A DNA stretch of 35,736 nucleotides from Protofrankia sp. CiT1 (GTDB lineage Bacteria; Actinomycetota; Actinomycetes; Frankiales; Frankiaceae). Location of the stretch: assembly GCF_917627385.1 (NCBI RefSeq), contig NZ_CAKJTL010000054.1, positions 1 to 35,736 on the forward strand, written 5' to 3'. The number at the start of each line of letters is the position of its first letter. Within the stretch, counting starts at the first letter, position 1. This document shows positions 17,590-25,579 of the stretch, one piece after another. The notes under the pieces were generated by a model that was given only the letters and a program-made list of their open reading frames with translations, made no database searches and had not been told where the DNA came from. The translations under genes were made by a program, and so were the position numbers.

Positions 17590-17689
17590 TCGTCGACGGT
17601 GGCCGATCGGCGCTCTCGCGCGGGGTACGGGGGCACCGGGCTCAGGGCGTCTCTCGCGCGTCCGCGCCTCCCGAGGCAACCTTAGGACC

Positions 17690-18508
17690 ATGGACAGTTC
17701 CGAGACAGGCCTGATGGCCGGCGCCACCGTGTGGGCGGTATCGCCGGATGCCGCCGTGCCCGCGCGGCCCGCCGCGGGTGGCTGGGTGGCGCTGGTCGGC
17801 GGTGGGCCGGGCCGTCCCGATCTGATCACTGTTCGAGGTATGGAGCTGCTGCGCCGGGCCGATGTGGTGGTCGTCGACCGGTTGGCTCCGCGGGCGCTGC
17901 TCGCCGACCTCGGGCCCGGCGTCGAGATCGTGGACGTGGGCAAGGAGGCGCACGGCCACAACATCACCCAGGATCAGATCAACCGCCTGATCGTGGATCG
18001 GGCCGGGCGGGGCCTCGGGGTGGTGCGGCTCAAGGGCGGCGATCCTTTCGTTTTCGGCCGTGGTGGTGAGGAAGCGCTGGCCTGTCGGGCCGCGGGGGTG
18101 CCCTGCGAGGTTGTGCCGGGTGTGACGAGCGCCGTGGCGGTACCGGCGTTGGCTGGTATTCCGGTCACCCACCGTGGGATCACCCAGGATGTCACGATCG
18201 TCTCCGGTCATCTCGACCCGTCCCATCCGGGTTCGACGGTCGACTGGAATGCCGTGGCGACCGGCGCTGGGACGATCGTCGTGTTGATGGGCGTCGGTGC
18301 GCTGGGGCAGATCACCGCGGAGCTGGTGAAGCGGGGCCGCGCGGGATCCACCCCGACGGCTGTGATCCATGGTGGCGGAAGCGCTGGTCAGAAGGTGGTC
18401 ACTGGGCCGCTCGCGGACATCGCCGCGCTGGCCGATGACGCTCGTATCGGGCCGCCGTCCGTCATCGTCATCGGCGACGTGGTCGCGCTGCGGGAGATGC
18501 TGGCCTGA
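17690..18508 (+). CDS. cobA: Uroporphyrinogen-III C-methyltransferase
   Basis: 272 residues. Transfers two methyl groups from S-adenosylmethionine to uroporphyrinogen III, giving precorrin-2 for cobalamin and siroheme. Motifs of the family: '[18 protein letters not shown]' (SAM-binding loop), '[11 protein letters not shown]', '[19 protein letters not shown]', '[19 protein letters not shown]', '[24 protein letters not shown]' and '[18 protein letters not shown]'. It is the stand-alone methyltransferase without CysG oxidase/ferrochelatase domains. A 40-residue N-terminal extension precedes the core. An AGGA sits only 2 bases before the ATG, so translation may be leaderless. Confidence 0.93.
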   Translation: MDSSETGLMAGATVWAVSPDAAVPARPAAGGWVALVGGGPGRPDLITVRGMELLRRADVVVVDRLAPRALLADLGPGVEIVDVGKEAHGHNITQDQINRLIVDRAGRGLGVVRLKGGDPFVFGRGGEEALACRAAGVPCEVVPGVTSAVAVPALAGIPVTHRGITQDVTIVSGHLDPSHPGSTVDWNAVATGAGTIVVLMGVGALGQITAELVKRGRAGSTPTAVIHGGGSAGQKVVTGPLADIAALADDARIGPPSVIVIGDVVALREMLA

Positions 18509-18528
18509 CAGCTGTGGCCTGACAGCTG
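18501..18528. repeat. 14-bp tandem duplication TGGCCTGACAGCTG x2
   Basis: Two exact copies spanning the end and stop codon of cobA; the duplication also copies the TGA. Likely a slippage event. Confidence 0.7.
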
Positions 18529-18578
18529 TGACCTGGCGGGTCGAACGGGGCTCGATACCTGTCCGGGCGCAGCGCAAC

Positions 18579-18761
18579 CTATCCGTGCTGGACGGCGAGC
18601 AGGGTCAGTGCCAGGAGCACGGACACGATGACGATCAGCATCTGAGGTGTGATCGTGGTGGGGGAGTGGTGCATCGAGTCACGGGCCGATCGGCAGGACG
18701 GACACCGTGCCTCGGCGACCGGCCCGGCACATCGGGCGCATACCAGGTCCTCGCAGCACAT
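18579..18761 (-). CDS. 60-residue zinc-ribbon membrane protein, divergent from ftsE
   Basis: A small gene easily missed inside a longer spurious frame. Two CxxC pairs, 'CARCAGPVAEARCPSC' (C8-x2-C11 and C20-x2-C23), form a zinc-ribbon, followed by a linker and one C-terminal membrane helix ('MLIVIVSVLLALTLLAV'). GGGGAGG lies 8 bases before the ATG at 18761, strong support for this start. I associate similar tiny proteins with the ftsE neighbourhood in other actinobacteria (from memory, not checked). A tail-anchored metal-binding protein is the simplest reading; function unknown. Confidence 0.75.
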   Translation of the reverse strand: MCCEDLVCARCAGPVAEARCPSCRSARDSMHHSPTTITPQMLIVIVSVLLALTLLAVQHG

Positions 18762-18984
18762 GCCGTCGACCTCCCCGCGTCCGCTGCCAGCATCATCGCG
18801 CTTGCGCGCTGACCCGCACAATGTCTGACGGTCCAGAAAAGTTCCGCCACCGTTCAGCCGGCCACGCCCTCTGTCTACCCGCTGTTCCCCGCGCCACCCC
18901 TGTCTGCCTCGCGACGCCGCGCTGGCTGTCTGGTGATGCTCCTCGCGGTCGCTGGATGCCCGCGGGGCCGTGACCGCCGCGTTG

Positions 18985-19013
18985 TTGGCTAGCATCCACC
19001 GATGACCTAGAGT
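18985..19013 (+). promoter_or_regulatory. Candidate promoter of ftsE: TTGGCT-17-TAGAGT
   Basis: Sigma-70-like hexamers with 17-base spacing, 29 bases upstream of the ftsE GTG, with a GAGGAG ribosome binding site between. Confidence 0.5.
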
Positions 19014-19041
19014 GTCTATTTGGATGCGAGGAGTGGTAAGC

Positions 19042-19731
19042 GTGATTCGCATGACTTCGGTGACCAAACGGTATCCAGCAGGTGCGCGTCCCGCGCTGGA
19101 TGACGTGACCGTCGAGATCGCCGAGGGGGAGTTCGTCTTCCTGGTCGGTCCGTCGGGGTCGGGGAAGTCCACCTTGCTGCGGCTGCTGCTGCGGGAGGAA
19201 CGGCCCACGGCCGGCGTGGTCGAGGTTGCCGGCCTGGATGTGAACCGGATCCCGGAGCGCCGGGTGCCGTTGCTGCGCCGGCGGGTGGCGTGCGTGTTCC
19301 AGGACTTCCGGTTGCTGCCCGACCGGACGGTCGCCGGCAACGTGGCCTTTGCCCTGGAGGTCACCGGTCGGCCGAGCCCAGTGGTACGCGCTGTCGTCCC
19401 CGCGATCGTCAGCTTGGTGGGGCTGGCTGGTAAAGAGGGTCGTTACCCCGACGAGCTCTCCGGCGGAGAGCAGCAACGGGTCGCGGTTGCCCGGGCCTTT
19501 GCCGGGCGTCCGCGCATCCTGCTGGCTGACGAACCAACCGGCAACCTGGACCCGGTCACGAGTTCCGGGATCATGAAGTTGCTGGATGCGATCAACCAGA
19601 TCGGTACGACCGTTGTCGTGGCCACGCACAACGCCACTCTGGTGGACGCCATGCGTCATCGGGTCATCGAGCTCGAACACGGTGCCCTCGTGCGTGACCA
19701 GCTGCGGGGCGCCTACGGGCTGGCACTGTAA
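19042..19731 (+). CDS. ftsE: Cell division ATP-binding protein FtsE
   Basis: 229 residues, ABC ATPase that works with FtsX at the division septum to activate peptidoglycan hydrolases. Walker A 'GPSGSGKST' (36-44), Q-loop '[13 protein letters not shown]', signature '[14 protein letters not shown]' (139-152), Walker B '[12 protein letters not shown]' (159-170) and H-loop '[12 protein letters not shown]' are all intact. I chose GTG 19042 because GAGGAG lies 8 bases upstream and FtsE usually begins M-I-x-x-x-x-V-T-K-x-Y. It ends in TAA next to ftsX. Confidence 0.96.
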   Translation: MIRMTSVTKRYPAGARPALDDVTVEIAEGEFVFLVGPSGSGKSTLLRLLLREERPTAGVVEVAGLDVNRIPERRVPLLRRRVACVFQDFRLLPDRTVAGNVAFALEVTGRPSPVVRAVVPAIVSLVGLAGKEGRYPDELSGGEQQRVAVARAFAGRPRILLADEPTGNLDPVTSSGIMKLLDAINQIGTTVVVATHNATLVDAMRHRVIELEHGALVRDQLRGAYGLAL

Positions 19732-19734
19732 GTG

Positions 19735-20619
19735 ATGGCCGTTGGTAGGTGGCTGGGTCAGATGCTCGTGATCGGTGTCAGCGGCTTGCGGCGCAACCTG
19801 TCGATGGCCCTCGGGGTGATCGTCACGGTGACGATCTGCCTCACGTTGCTCGGAGCCGGCCTGTTGCTGAGGGCACAGGCCCGGACCGTCGACAGGTTTT
19901 TCCTCGACCAGATCCAGGTTGTTATCGACCTCAACGACGGAGTCTCCAGCGCCGAACGTGCCGCGCTAGCGGCCGATCTGCGCGCTGACCCCCTGGTGCG
20001 GGCGGTCGTTTACGAGGACAAGGCGCGTGCGTTCGCGCGTTTCACCCGTGACTTCCGTAACTCGCCGGATGTCGTGAGCGGCGTGAGCGCGGCCGACCTG
20101 CCCGCGTCGTTCCGTCTCACGCTTGTTGACCCACGCCGCTCTGGCGAGATCGTTCTGGAGTACACCGGGAGGGGCGGCGTTGACCGGGTACGCGACCAGC
20201 GCGCGCTGGTCGCGCCGCTCTATCGCTTCCTGCGCGCGTTCGCGGTCGGCACCTTCGCGCTTGCCGCCGTTCAGGCTTTTGCCGCGGTGGTGCTGATCTA
20301 TGCGATGATCCGCCTCTCCGCGCACGGGCGACGTAGGGAAACCGCGATCATGCGTCTGGTGGGGGCCACCAACGCGACGATCCGCGCGCCTTTCGTCATG
20401 GAGAGTGCGGTTACGGGCATGCTCGGCGGGATGTTCGCGGTGGTGATACTGATCGTGTGCAAGGTCTATTTTGTTGATCATAAGTTTGCCCGGCAGGCGA
20501 TGTTCCCGCTCTTCGGCTGGGGCGCGGTGTGGGCCGTTGCCGTCGCTGTTCTCCTGATCGGCACCGTGACATCCGCGATCTTGGCTGCGGTCGCGCTGCG
20601 ACGATACCTGCGGGTCTGA
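19735..20619 (+). CDS. ftsX: Cell division membrane protein FtsX
   Basis: 294 residues. N-terminal membrane helix ('LSMALGVIVTVTICLTLLGAGLLL'), an extracellular domain of about 120 residues, then three C-terminal helices ('FALAAVQAFAAVVLIYAMIR', 'GMLGGMFAVVILIVCKVYFV', 'GAVWAVAVAVLLIGTVTSAIL'), the FtsX layout. 'RRETAIMRLVGATNATIRAPFVMESAVTGMLGG' is the conserved cytoplasmic loop that contacts FtsE. It follows the ftsE stop by 3 bases and has no ribosome binding site of its own, so translational coupling is likely. A GTG at 19732 is an equal alternative start. Confidence 0.95.
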   Translation: MAVGRWLGQMLVIGVSGLRRNLSMALGVIVTVTICLTLLGAGLLLRAQARTVDRFFLDQIQVVIDLNDGVSSAERAALAADLRADPLVRAVVYEDKARAFARFTRDFRNSPDVVSGVSAADLPASFRLTLVDPRRSGEIVLEYTGRGGVDRVRDQRALVAPLYRFLRAFAVGTFALAAVQAFAAVVLIYAMIRLSAHGRRRETAIMRLVGATNATIRAPFVMESAVTGMLGGMFAVVILIVCKVYFVDHKFARQAMFPLFGWGAVWAVAVAVLLIGTVTSAILAAVALRRYLRV

Positions 20620-20805
20620 CCCATCCGTTCCGGCCTGCCCGGCGGCCGGCGTAGCCTGGAGAGCCGGCGGCTACGTGACGTTGCCGCGCACGCGTGGCCG
20701 AGGTCCAGGTCCCCGGCCCGTTCGGCGGAATCTGTCTGGGACCTGCCTGGGATCTGCCTGGGACGTGAATGTGTATGGGGCTTGCGAGGAAGAGGGACAC
20801 CAGAA

Positions 20806-21285
20806 GTGCCAAAGGAGACCGGTAGGAAGCTGGTCGCACAGAACCGGCGGGCCCGGCACGACTACACGATTCTCGACACCATCGAGGCTGGGCTGGTGCT
20901 CCAGGGCACCGAGGTGAAGTCGCTGCGGGCGGGCCGTGCGTCACTGGTGGACGCCTTCGCCCAGATCAACGACGGGGAAGCGTGGCTGCACGGTGTGCAC
21001 ATCCCTGAGTACACCGAGGGTACGTGGACGAACCACACCCCGCGCCGGCGCCGTAAGCTCCTGCTGCATCGTGATGAGATCGCTAAACTGGTCGGCAAGA
21101 CGAAGGAGGGCGGCCTGACCATCGTCCCGCTGTCCATCTACTTCAAGGACGGCCGGGCAAAGGTGGAGGTCGCTCTCGCCCGCGGGCGCAAGACCTACGA
21201 CAAGCGGCACGCGCTCGCCGAGCGGGACGCCTCCCGCGAGGTCTCCCGAGCGCTGGGCCGCCGGGCCAAGGGGCGGGAGGATTGA
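20806..21285 (+). CDS. smpB: SsrA-binding protein SmpB
   Basis: 159 residues. Partner of tmRNA in rescuing stalled ribosomes. '[35 protein letters not shown]', '[19 protein letters not shown]', '[52 protein letters not shown]' and the basic tail '[12 protein letters not shown]' are classic SmpB. AGGAAGAGGGA lies 8 bases before the GTG at 20806. It is followed by its RNA partner ssrA 220 bp downstream. Confidence 0.97.
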   Translation: MPKETGRKLVAQNRRARHDYTILDTIEAGLVLQGTEVKSLRAGRASLVDAFAQINDGEAWLHGVHIPEYTEGTWTNHTPRRRRKLLLHRDEIAKLVGKTKEGGLTIVPLSIYFKDGRAKVEVALARGRKTYDKRHALAERDASREVSRALGRRAKGRED

Positions 21286-21473
21286 CCCCTGCCGGCGTAG
21301 GCAGCGCACCGCCCATGCTGCGCCGGGCGCCGTCCGTCAGACCGGGTCAGACCCGGGTGGCGGACGACCGGGACTCCATGGGAAGATAGGGCGCGCAGCC
21401 GGTGTTGGGCTGCGTGGGCGGTCGTTCGGGCACTCCTCACGTACGATCGGCAAGCGCTGGAAATGAGCCACAG

Positions 21474-21507
21474 TCAACACCGACAGAACATCAACACCGA
21501 CAGAACG
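21474..21507. repeat. 17-bp tandem repeat touching the 5' end of ssrA
   Basis: TCAACACCGACAGAACA followed directly by the same 17 bases with one change at the end. The second copy stops 1 base before the predicted tmRNA 5' end (21509), so it lies in the precursor leader if transcription starts upstream (a TACGAT box at 21442-21447 would fit). Confidence 0.7.
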
Positions 21508-21508
21508 C

Positions 21509-21879
21509 GGGGGTGACCGGCTTCGACTCCGGACGTCGAGGCAGGGGAAGCGGGCCGAGGATGAGCGGTTATCTCGTTAACGATCCGCTCAAAGAAATAA
21601 CTGCCAACAAGTCGCAGTCTGCTCCATCCCCTTACAGCCTCGCTGCCTAGGGGAATATAAGGAGCCGTCAGCCTGGGAGCTCCTCCGGCTCAGGGCCTGG
21701 CGTCGCTAGGAGGATCACCGTCTGACCCGGTCACGGGGTCGGATGGGACATCTCACAGTGACTGAGCCCACACTGGCATGCCTGTGTGATTGGTGGGGCT
21801 GAGAAACAAGTAGCAGGCTGCGCCCGGAGAAGTCCTGTTGCGGTGCCGGAGGACGCGGGTTCGATTCCCGCCACCTCCA
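21509..21879 (+). ncRNA. ssrA: tmRNA (ssrA), proteolysis tag ANKSQSAPSPYSLAA
   Basis: The 5' part GGGGGTGACCGGCTTCGAC and the 3' part GGTTCGATTCCCGCCACCTCC form the tRNA-like domain; 5' GGGGGTG pairs with 3' CACCTCC (one G-U). The tag reading frame runs 21603-21650: GCC resume codon through TAG, encoding ANKSQSAPSPYSLAA, with the usual hydrophobic LAA ending. The CCA end is not encoded (A-C-A-T follows), so it must be added after transcription. The downstream boundary is the junction with the integrated element, and the element has preserved a full 3' end. Confidence 0.96.
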
Positions 21880-21880
21880 C
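21857..21880. other. Probable attachment site (attL) at the ssrA 3' end
   Basis: The T-arm/acceptor part of ssrA directly abuts a leftward-facing integrase gene 46 bp away, the standard arrangement for elements that integrate into tRNA or tmRNA genes. The exact core cannot be set because the second copy (attR) is not in this window; I found no second GGTTCGATTCCCGCC downstream. Confidence 0.65.
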
Positions 21881-21887
21881 ATGATCG

Positions 21888-21920
21888 TCAGGGGTCTGTC
21901 CGCTCGGAACAGGCCCCTGA
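21888..21920. terminator. 12-bp stem hairpin between ssrA and integrase
   Basis: TCAGGGGTCTGT pairs with ACAGGCCCCTGA (one G-U) around a 9-base loop. It lies between the convergent ssrA and integrase genes, so it can act on both strands. There is no T-run, as common in high-GC actinobacteria. Confidence 0.7.
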
Positions 21921-21925
21921 CCAGG

Positions 21926-23464
21926 CTAAACACCATTGGTCGTTACTGCCCCGCCGGTTTCGCCGCTGCTGGTGCCCGCAGGGTGCCCACGCCGCACCGC
22001 ACGGGGGATCGCTGCGGCGATCATTTCAGCTGCCTGCTGCCCGGTTGACCTGAGCAAATGGGCGTACGTGTTCCCCGTCATTGACGTTGACGAGTGACCG
22101 AGGATCTTCGATACGGTCGTGATGTCGATACCTCCCCCGAGCATGATCGACGCTGACCCATGGCGCAGATCATGGAGGCGTTTGGGAGAGAGCAGCTGCT
22201 CTCCGATCTCGTCCCCTACCGCCAAAGCCACCGGCAACGGCCCAGCCAGGTGCAGCAGCGACCGCGCACCCTGCTGGGTTGCGCCGCTCACCGTCACCTC
22301 CCCGATCGGCTCACGGTCGCGGTAGAGCGTCCAGGCGCCCTGTGCCGGCCGGTAGCGCGTGCCGATGGTGAGCGTGGTCGCCCCGGACGGTGCTGACGCC
22401 CGGACGTTGCCGAGCAGGCCCACACGGCGCGCGATGCGCTGCATCTGCCTGGTCAGGTACTCCGGGGCCAAGTGCCGCCCTGACGGATGAGTGAAGATCA
22501 GTTCGCGGAGCTGGACCGGGACACCATGTTCGTCGGGCAACACTCCGTTGTCCCACCCGTCACCGATCGCGGCACGCTCGTCATCCTGGCGGAGCCGGTG
22601 CGCACCGAGAGACCCGACCGTGACCGCAGCCAGGTCGACCTTCCTCCGGCCCGACTTCGTCTTCGGTGGCCAGACGCCAAGTGCCGCCCCGGACCGGGTG
22701 ATCTGCTGACGGATCGTCAGAACTCCGGCCGCCTCATCCAGCCCGGCCCAGGTCGCCCCACACACCTCACCGCGACGCAGACCGTGAAGGGCGATCAGTT
22801 CATACGCTGCCGACAACCGGTCGCCGGCCGCCTCATCCAAGAACCGTCCCACCTCCGCTGCCTCCCACGGCTCCACCTCAGGCGCCTGATGTGACGGCAG
22901 ATCGACCCCGTCCGCAGGGTTGAACGGGATCATCCGCTGCCGTTTTGCGTCGTTCAACGCGGCCCGCAGCATCTCCAATACATCCCTCGCGGTGGCCGGG
23001 CCGACGGGCCGCCCCGGACGCTCCTGAGCGGCGATCACCGCGCGTTTCAGTGCGGCGTCAATGTGCTCGGCACGCAGACCGGACAGGGGCATTTCCCCGA
23101 GGAACGGATCTAGATGCAGGCGGATGAATTGCTCGTAGCGCGAGCGGGTGGTGGGCCGCAGCGCGTTTTTCCGACTGTGCCAGTCCCACAGATAGGCGCC
23201 GACTGTCAGCGCGCCTATGTGCTGCTGCCCGGTGCGTACCGTCGCCATGGCCTCTTCGGCTGCCTCCTCGGCCGCCTTCTTCGTGACGTAGCCGGAGCTA
23301 CTCAGCTCTGTCTTGCCGACGAGCGCGACCAGCCCCTTTGGGACCCGGAACCGGTAGTTCCATGTCCCGTGCTTGCGCTGATCCAGCTTTGGACACGTGC
23401 CCCGCGGGTATTTCCGGCCGTTCTCGTCACGGCACCCGCAGCGTTTCTCCGTTTTAATTCTCAT
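21926..23464 (-). CDS. int: Tyrosine integrase with an insertion inside the catalytic domain
   Basis: 512 residues. Probably catalyses site-specific integration at ssrA. An N-terminal zinc-like Cys cluster (C9, C11, C24) is followed by an arm-binding/SAM-like domain (about 85-180) and the catalytic domain. Catalytic set: R230 ('ALHGLRRGEVC'), Lys of 'PPKTKSGRRK' (268/270), H431-D-L-R434, H457 ('ILGHSS') and nucleophile Y467 ('GNTYAHLL'). Between 'MQRIARRVGLL' (about 351) and 'RLHDLRHG' there are roughly 75 extra, beta-rich residues (352-427) not normal for this family. Length is about 100 residues above a typical AICE integrase. The gene is last in the leftward transcript, 8 bp after the second recombinase. 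Confidence 0.92.
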   Translation of the reverse strand: MRIKTEKRCGCRDENGRKYPRGTCPKLDQRKHGTWNYRFRVPKGLVALVGKTELSSSGYVTKKAAEEAAEEAMATVRTGQQHIGALTVGAYLWDWHSRKNALRPTTRSRYEQFIRLHLDPFLGEMPLSGLRAEHIDAALKRAVIAAQERPGRPVGPATARDVLEMLRAALNDAKRQRMIPFNPADGVDLPSHQAPEVEPWEAAEVGRFLDEAAGDRLSAAYELIALHGLRRGEVCGATWAGLDEAAGVLTIRQQITRSGAALGVWPPKTKSGRRKVDLAAVTVGSLGAHRLRQDDERAAIGDGWDNGVLPDEHGVPVQLRELIFTHPSGRHLAPEYLTRQMQRIARRVGLLGNVRASAPSGATTLTIGTRYRPAQGAWTLYRDREPIGEVTVSGATQQGARSLLHLAGPLPVALAVGDEIGEQLLSPKRLHDLRHGSASIMLGGGIDITTVSKILGHSSTSMTGNTYAHLLRSTGQQAAEMIAAAIPRAVRRGHPAGTSSGETGGAVTTNGV

Positions 23465-23471
23465 GGGTCGC

Positions 23472-24473
23472 CTACAGTCCTACGCCGGTCATGGCGTTGT
23501 CGGTCCACTGATCCACGGCGCGGATGTAGCCCAGGACGACCGGGCTGGATGGCGACCAGCGGCCATGCCGGGCGATCGTGGATACGGGTGCGCCTGCCCG
23601 GTAGGCGGCTGTGGCTGCACCACTGCGCAGGCTGTGTGCGGTGTACCGGTCGGCGTTGGGCAGGTCGGCACGGATAGCCAGACGTCGAACCGCCTCGTTG
23701 ACCGCCGTGCCCGACAGCCCCGCGTCGTGGATGAACTGATGCTGATCCACTCGGCGCAGGAGCGGTCCTTCCGTGATGTCGTGCTCACTGAGCAGCCGTC
23801 GCCATGCTCGGACGAGGCGGACCGGGTCCGTGTCCGCATGTTGACCAGGCGGGATGGCCACCGTGCGGCCAGCGGCATCCTGATCGGTCTTGGACTGCCG
23901 GATCGTGATGAGGAGGCCATCCTCGGTCTCGACAACGTCATCGAGGCTGAGCGCGGCGATCTCACTACGTCTGCCCATCAGGGCGAACCCGACGACTAGG
24001 AGGACACGGTCGCGCAGACCCGACGCTGTCCCCGGGTCGCAGATCTCGATCATCCTGCGCAGGATGTCCACGGTGATCGGTGGCGCCTGTCTCGCTCCCC
24101 GGCCCGATGCCGAGCGCTCCCGGCGGGCCGTGCGCAGGATCATCTGTGCCGCCGTGGTGTCCGGTTGTCCGGCGTAACCGGCCGCGCGGTGGGCGGTGCG
24201 TATCGCGGCCATGGCCTGTTCGATGGTCGATGGCGACAGGTTGTCGTCAGCCAGCATCGTGACGTATTCGGCCAGCGATTCGGCTGTAGCGGGTAGCGGT
24301 GTCCGTCCGGTCGAGGCGCACCACTGCTCCCACTGCTCCCACTGGCGGGTGTAGGCCCGCCGGGTGTTCGCGGGGACGGAATCGGCGAGACGGGCACGGG
24401 TGCGATCAGACACCACCAAATCCTGCACCGAAATCGCCGTAGTCATACTGTCGCGTAATGCAATATTGACCAT
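23472..24473 (-). CDS. Second tyrosine recombinase, directly upstream of the integrase
   Basis: 333 residues. An N-terminal core-binding domain ('VPANTRRAYTRQWEQWEQWCASTGRTPLP', 'SPSTIEQAMAAIRTAHRAAG') precedes a complete catalytic domain: R168 ('LMGRRSEIAAL'), K195 ('RQSKTDQDA'), H280-S-L-R283, H303 ('RHGRWSPSS') and Y316 ('LGYIRA'). It is intact and clearly not a duplicate of the neighbouring integrase; the two belong to different subfamilies. It probably shares a transcript with int (8 bp gap). A role in excision, resolution of dimers or a separate inserted transposon are all possible. GGAG lies about 5 bases before the ATG at 24473. Confidence 0.92.
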   Translation of the reverse strand: MVNIALRDSMTTAISVQDLVVSDRTRARLADSVPANTRRAYTRQWEQWEQWCASTGRTPLPATAESLAEYVTMLADDNLSPSTIEQAMAAIRTAHRAAGYAGQPDTTAAQMILRTARRERSASGRGARQAPPITVDILRRMIEICDPGTASGLRDRVLLVVGFALMGRRSEIAALSLDDVVETEDGLLITIRQSKTDQDAAGRTVAIPPGQHADTDPVRLVRAWRRLLSEHDITEGPLLRRVDQHQFIHDAGLSGTAVNEAVRRLAIRADLPNADRYTAHSLRSGAATAAYRAGAPVSTIARHGRWSPSSPVVLGYIRAVDQWTDNAMTGVGL

Positions 24474-24497
24474 GGAACTCCCTTACTCCCAACCTGT

Positions 24498-24513
24498 GAT
24501 AAGTCACGTTATC
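24498..24513. promoter_or_regulatory. Inverted repeat GATAA-N6-TTATC upstream of the recombinase pair
   Basis: Lies 25 bp before the start of the second recombinase, in the 130-bp divergent region. An overlapping GTGA-TAAG-TCAC dyad is nested here. Position and symmetry suggest an operator controlling the recombinases. Confidence 0.45.
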
Positions 24514-24574
24514 GCGGGTTAGATGCGGGAGTGAACTCGCACAGGATGAGGGGGAGTGGCTGGTCGCGGAAGAC

Positions 24575-24591
24575 ATCAAGATCGTCTTGAT
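24575..24591. promoter_or_regulatory. Palindrome ATCAAGA-TCG-TCTTGAT before the divergent gene
   Basis: Perfect 7-bp arms with a 3-base centre, ending 12 bases before the ATG at 24604, where it would overlap promoter or ribosome entry. Candidate repressor site. Confidence 0.5.
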
Positions 24592-24603
24592 AGCTTCACC
24601 GTC

Positions 24604-25194
24604 ATGAGCTGGACAGAGATCACCAGTGCCGTTGCCGTCGTCATCTCTGCCGCCAGTTTCGGCGCGACCCGACGCTCCACCCGGAACGCAGCGGTGACCG
24701 CAGACATCAACAGGGAGCGGCGGCACGCCGACATGACGCCGCAGTTCGAGGTCTCCTACTGTCCCAGAGAGGGTGGCCGCGCCGTGATGGAGATCGAACT
24801 GACCGGTCCCGCCGGTTTGGATCACCTTGATGCGGTGACGATCAGCATCCGCGACGACCGAACCCACACAGCAACAAGACCCGGTGGACCCACCGAGGAG
24901 GAAATCAGCCGACAGGTCTGGGGTCCGTACCGCTTCAACCCCAACGTCGACGACGTGGACCCCACCGGCCGCGCCTTCGGCCCGATCACCATGCAGCGCG
25001 GCCACCGGCAGACCTTTCACCATCTGGAGAAAACTCCGCCGCCACCATGGACGGTCGACTCCGCTGGGTGGGAGCAGGACAACTACCTACACCCCACGAT
25101 TCTGCTGACGATCACATGTCGTAGGGATGCTGACGAGTGGACCGTCCGACTCCCAGCCACCCAGTCCGGGACATCGCCCGAGTCGCGTACCTAG
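24604..25194 (+). CDS. Hypothetical protein with N-terminal membrane helix
   Basis: 196 residues; one of few rightward genes in the element. One N-terminal hydrophobic segment ('ITSAVAVVISAASFGA', about 5-20), then a soluble domain with beta-sheet character ('QFEVSYCPREGGRAVMEIELTGPAGLDHLDAVTISIRDD', 'HPTILLTITCRRDADEWTVRLP'). I know similar unnamed proteins from actinobacterial genomes but no function. ATG 24604 is preferred to the in-frame upstream start because the membrane segment then sits at the true N-terminus. No ribosome binding site is visible, so it may be leaderless or controlled through the palindrome at 24575-24591. Confidence 0.65.
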   Translation: MSWTEITSAVAVVISAASFGATRRSTRNAAVTADINRERRHADMTPQFEVSYCPREGGRAVMEIELTGPAGLDHLDAVTISIRDDRTHTATRPGGPTEEEISRQVWGPYRFNPNVDDVDPTGRAFGPITMQRGHRQTFHHLEKTPPPPWTVDSAGWEQDNYLHPTILLTITCRRDADEWTVRLPATQSGTSPESRT

Positions 25195-25349
25195 GGCACT
25201 CCCTAGGTGCATTTGCCTACCTCGTCGCCATGAACGGCGACCCCGCAAACGGAGATCGCCTCCGTGTAGGCCTACTTCGCGATCAAACGCGGGAAGCCGA
25301 GCTGCGGGCCGATGCGTCCAAGGATCCCGGCCGGCTCATGGGTTCATAG
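25137..25349 (+). CDS. Doubtful small ORF overlapping the previous gene
   Basis: 70 codons from GTG, overlapping the previous gene by 58 bases in another frame. Codon third positions are moderately GC-rich and the composition is plausible ('VAMNGDPANGDRLRVGLLRDQTREAELRAD'), but there is no domain and no ribosome binding site. An in-frame ATG near 25230 could give a shorter product. Confidence 0.3.
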   Translation: MDRPTPSHPVRDIARVAYLGHSLGAFAYLVAMNGDPANGDRLRVGLLRDQTREAELRADASKDPGRLMGS

Positions 25350-25372
25350 CTCCGGTGCCCTTCCCGTGGACC

Positions 25373-25579
25373 TCACGACGCCCGTCCCGCGGGTCTGCTG
25401 CGCTGTGAGGGGTGACGACGCTCCCGGGCACGACGGGCGCCGGCCGCGCGCAACTCTGCCCGCCCCTCGTCTCGGCACATCTGCGAGCACCAGGGGAGCA
25501 CCCAGCGGTCTTGCGCTGCCCAGAGGAGCACACGGGGTACCAGGGCGTGGCAACGGCGGCAGTGCAAGGCGGTGGTCAC
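25373..25579 (-). CDS. Small Cys-rich (zinc-finger-like) protein
   Basis: 68 residues. 'LHCRRCHALVP' and 'WCSQMCRDEG' give two CxxC/CxxxC pairs about 20 residues apart, a likely zinc site, followed by a very basic Arg-rich tail. Its GTG overlaps the stop of the upstream gene (GTGA at 25576-25579), which fixes the start. One of several Cys-rich miniproteins in this element. The basic tail would suit nucleic-acid binding (inference). Confidence 0.65.
   Translation of the reverse strand: MTTALHCRRCHALVPRVLLWAAQDRWVLPWCSQMCRDEGRAELRAAGARRARERRHPSQRSRPAGRAS

Noticed and set aside
18762-19364. Long leftward frame continuing from the zinc-ribbon gene across ftsE
   Set aside because: It is antisense to ftsE and has no motifs; only the last 60 codons form a real gene with its own ribosome binding site.
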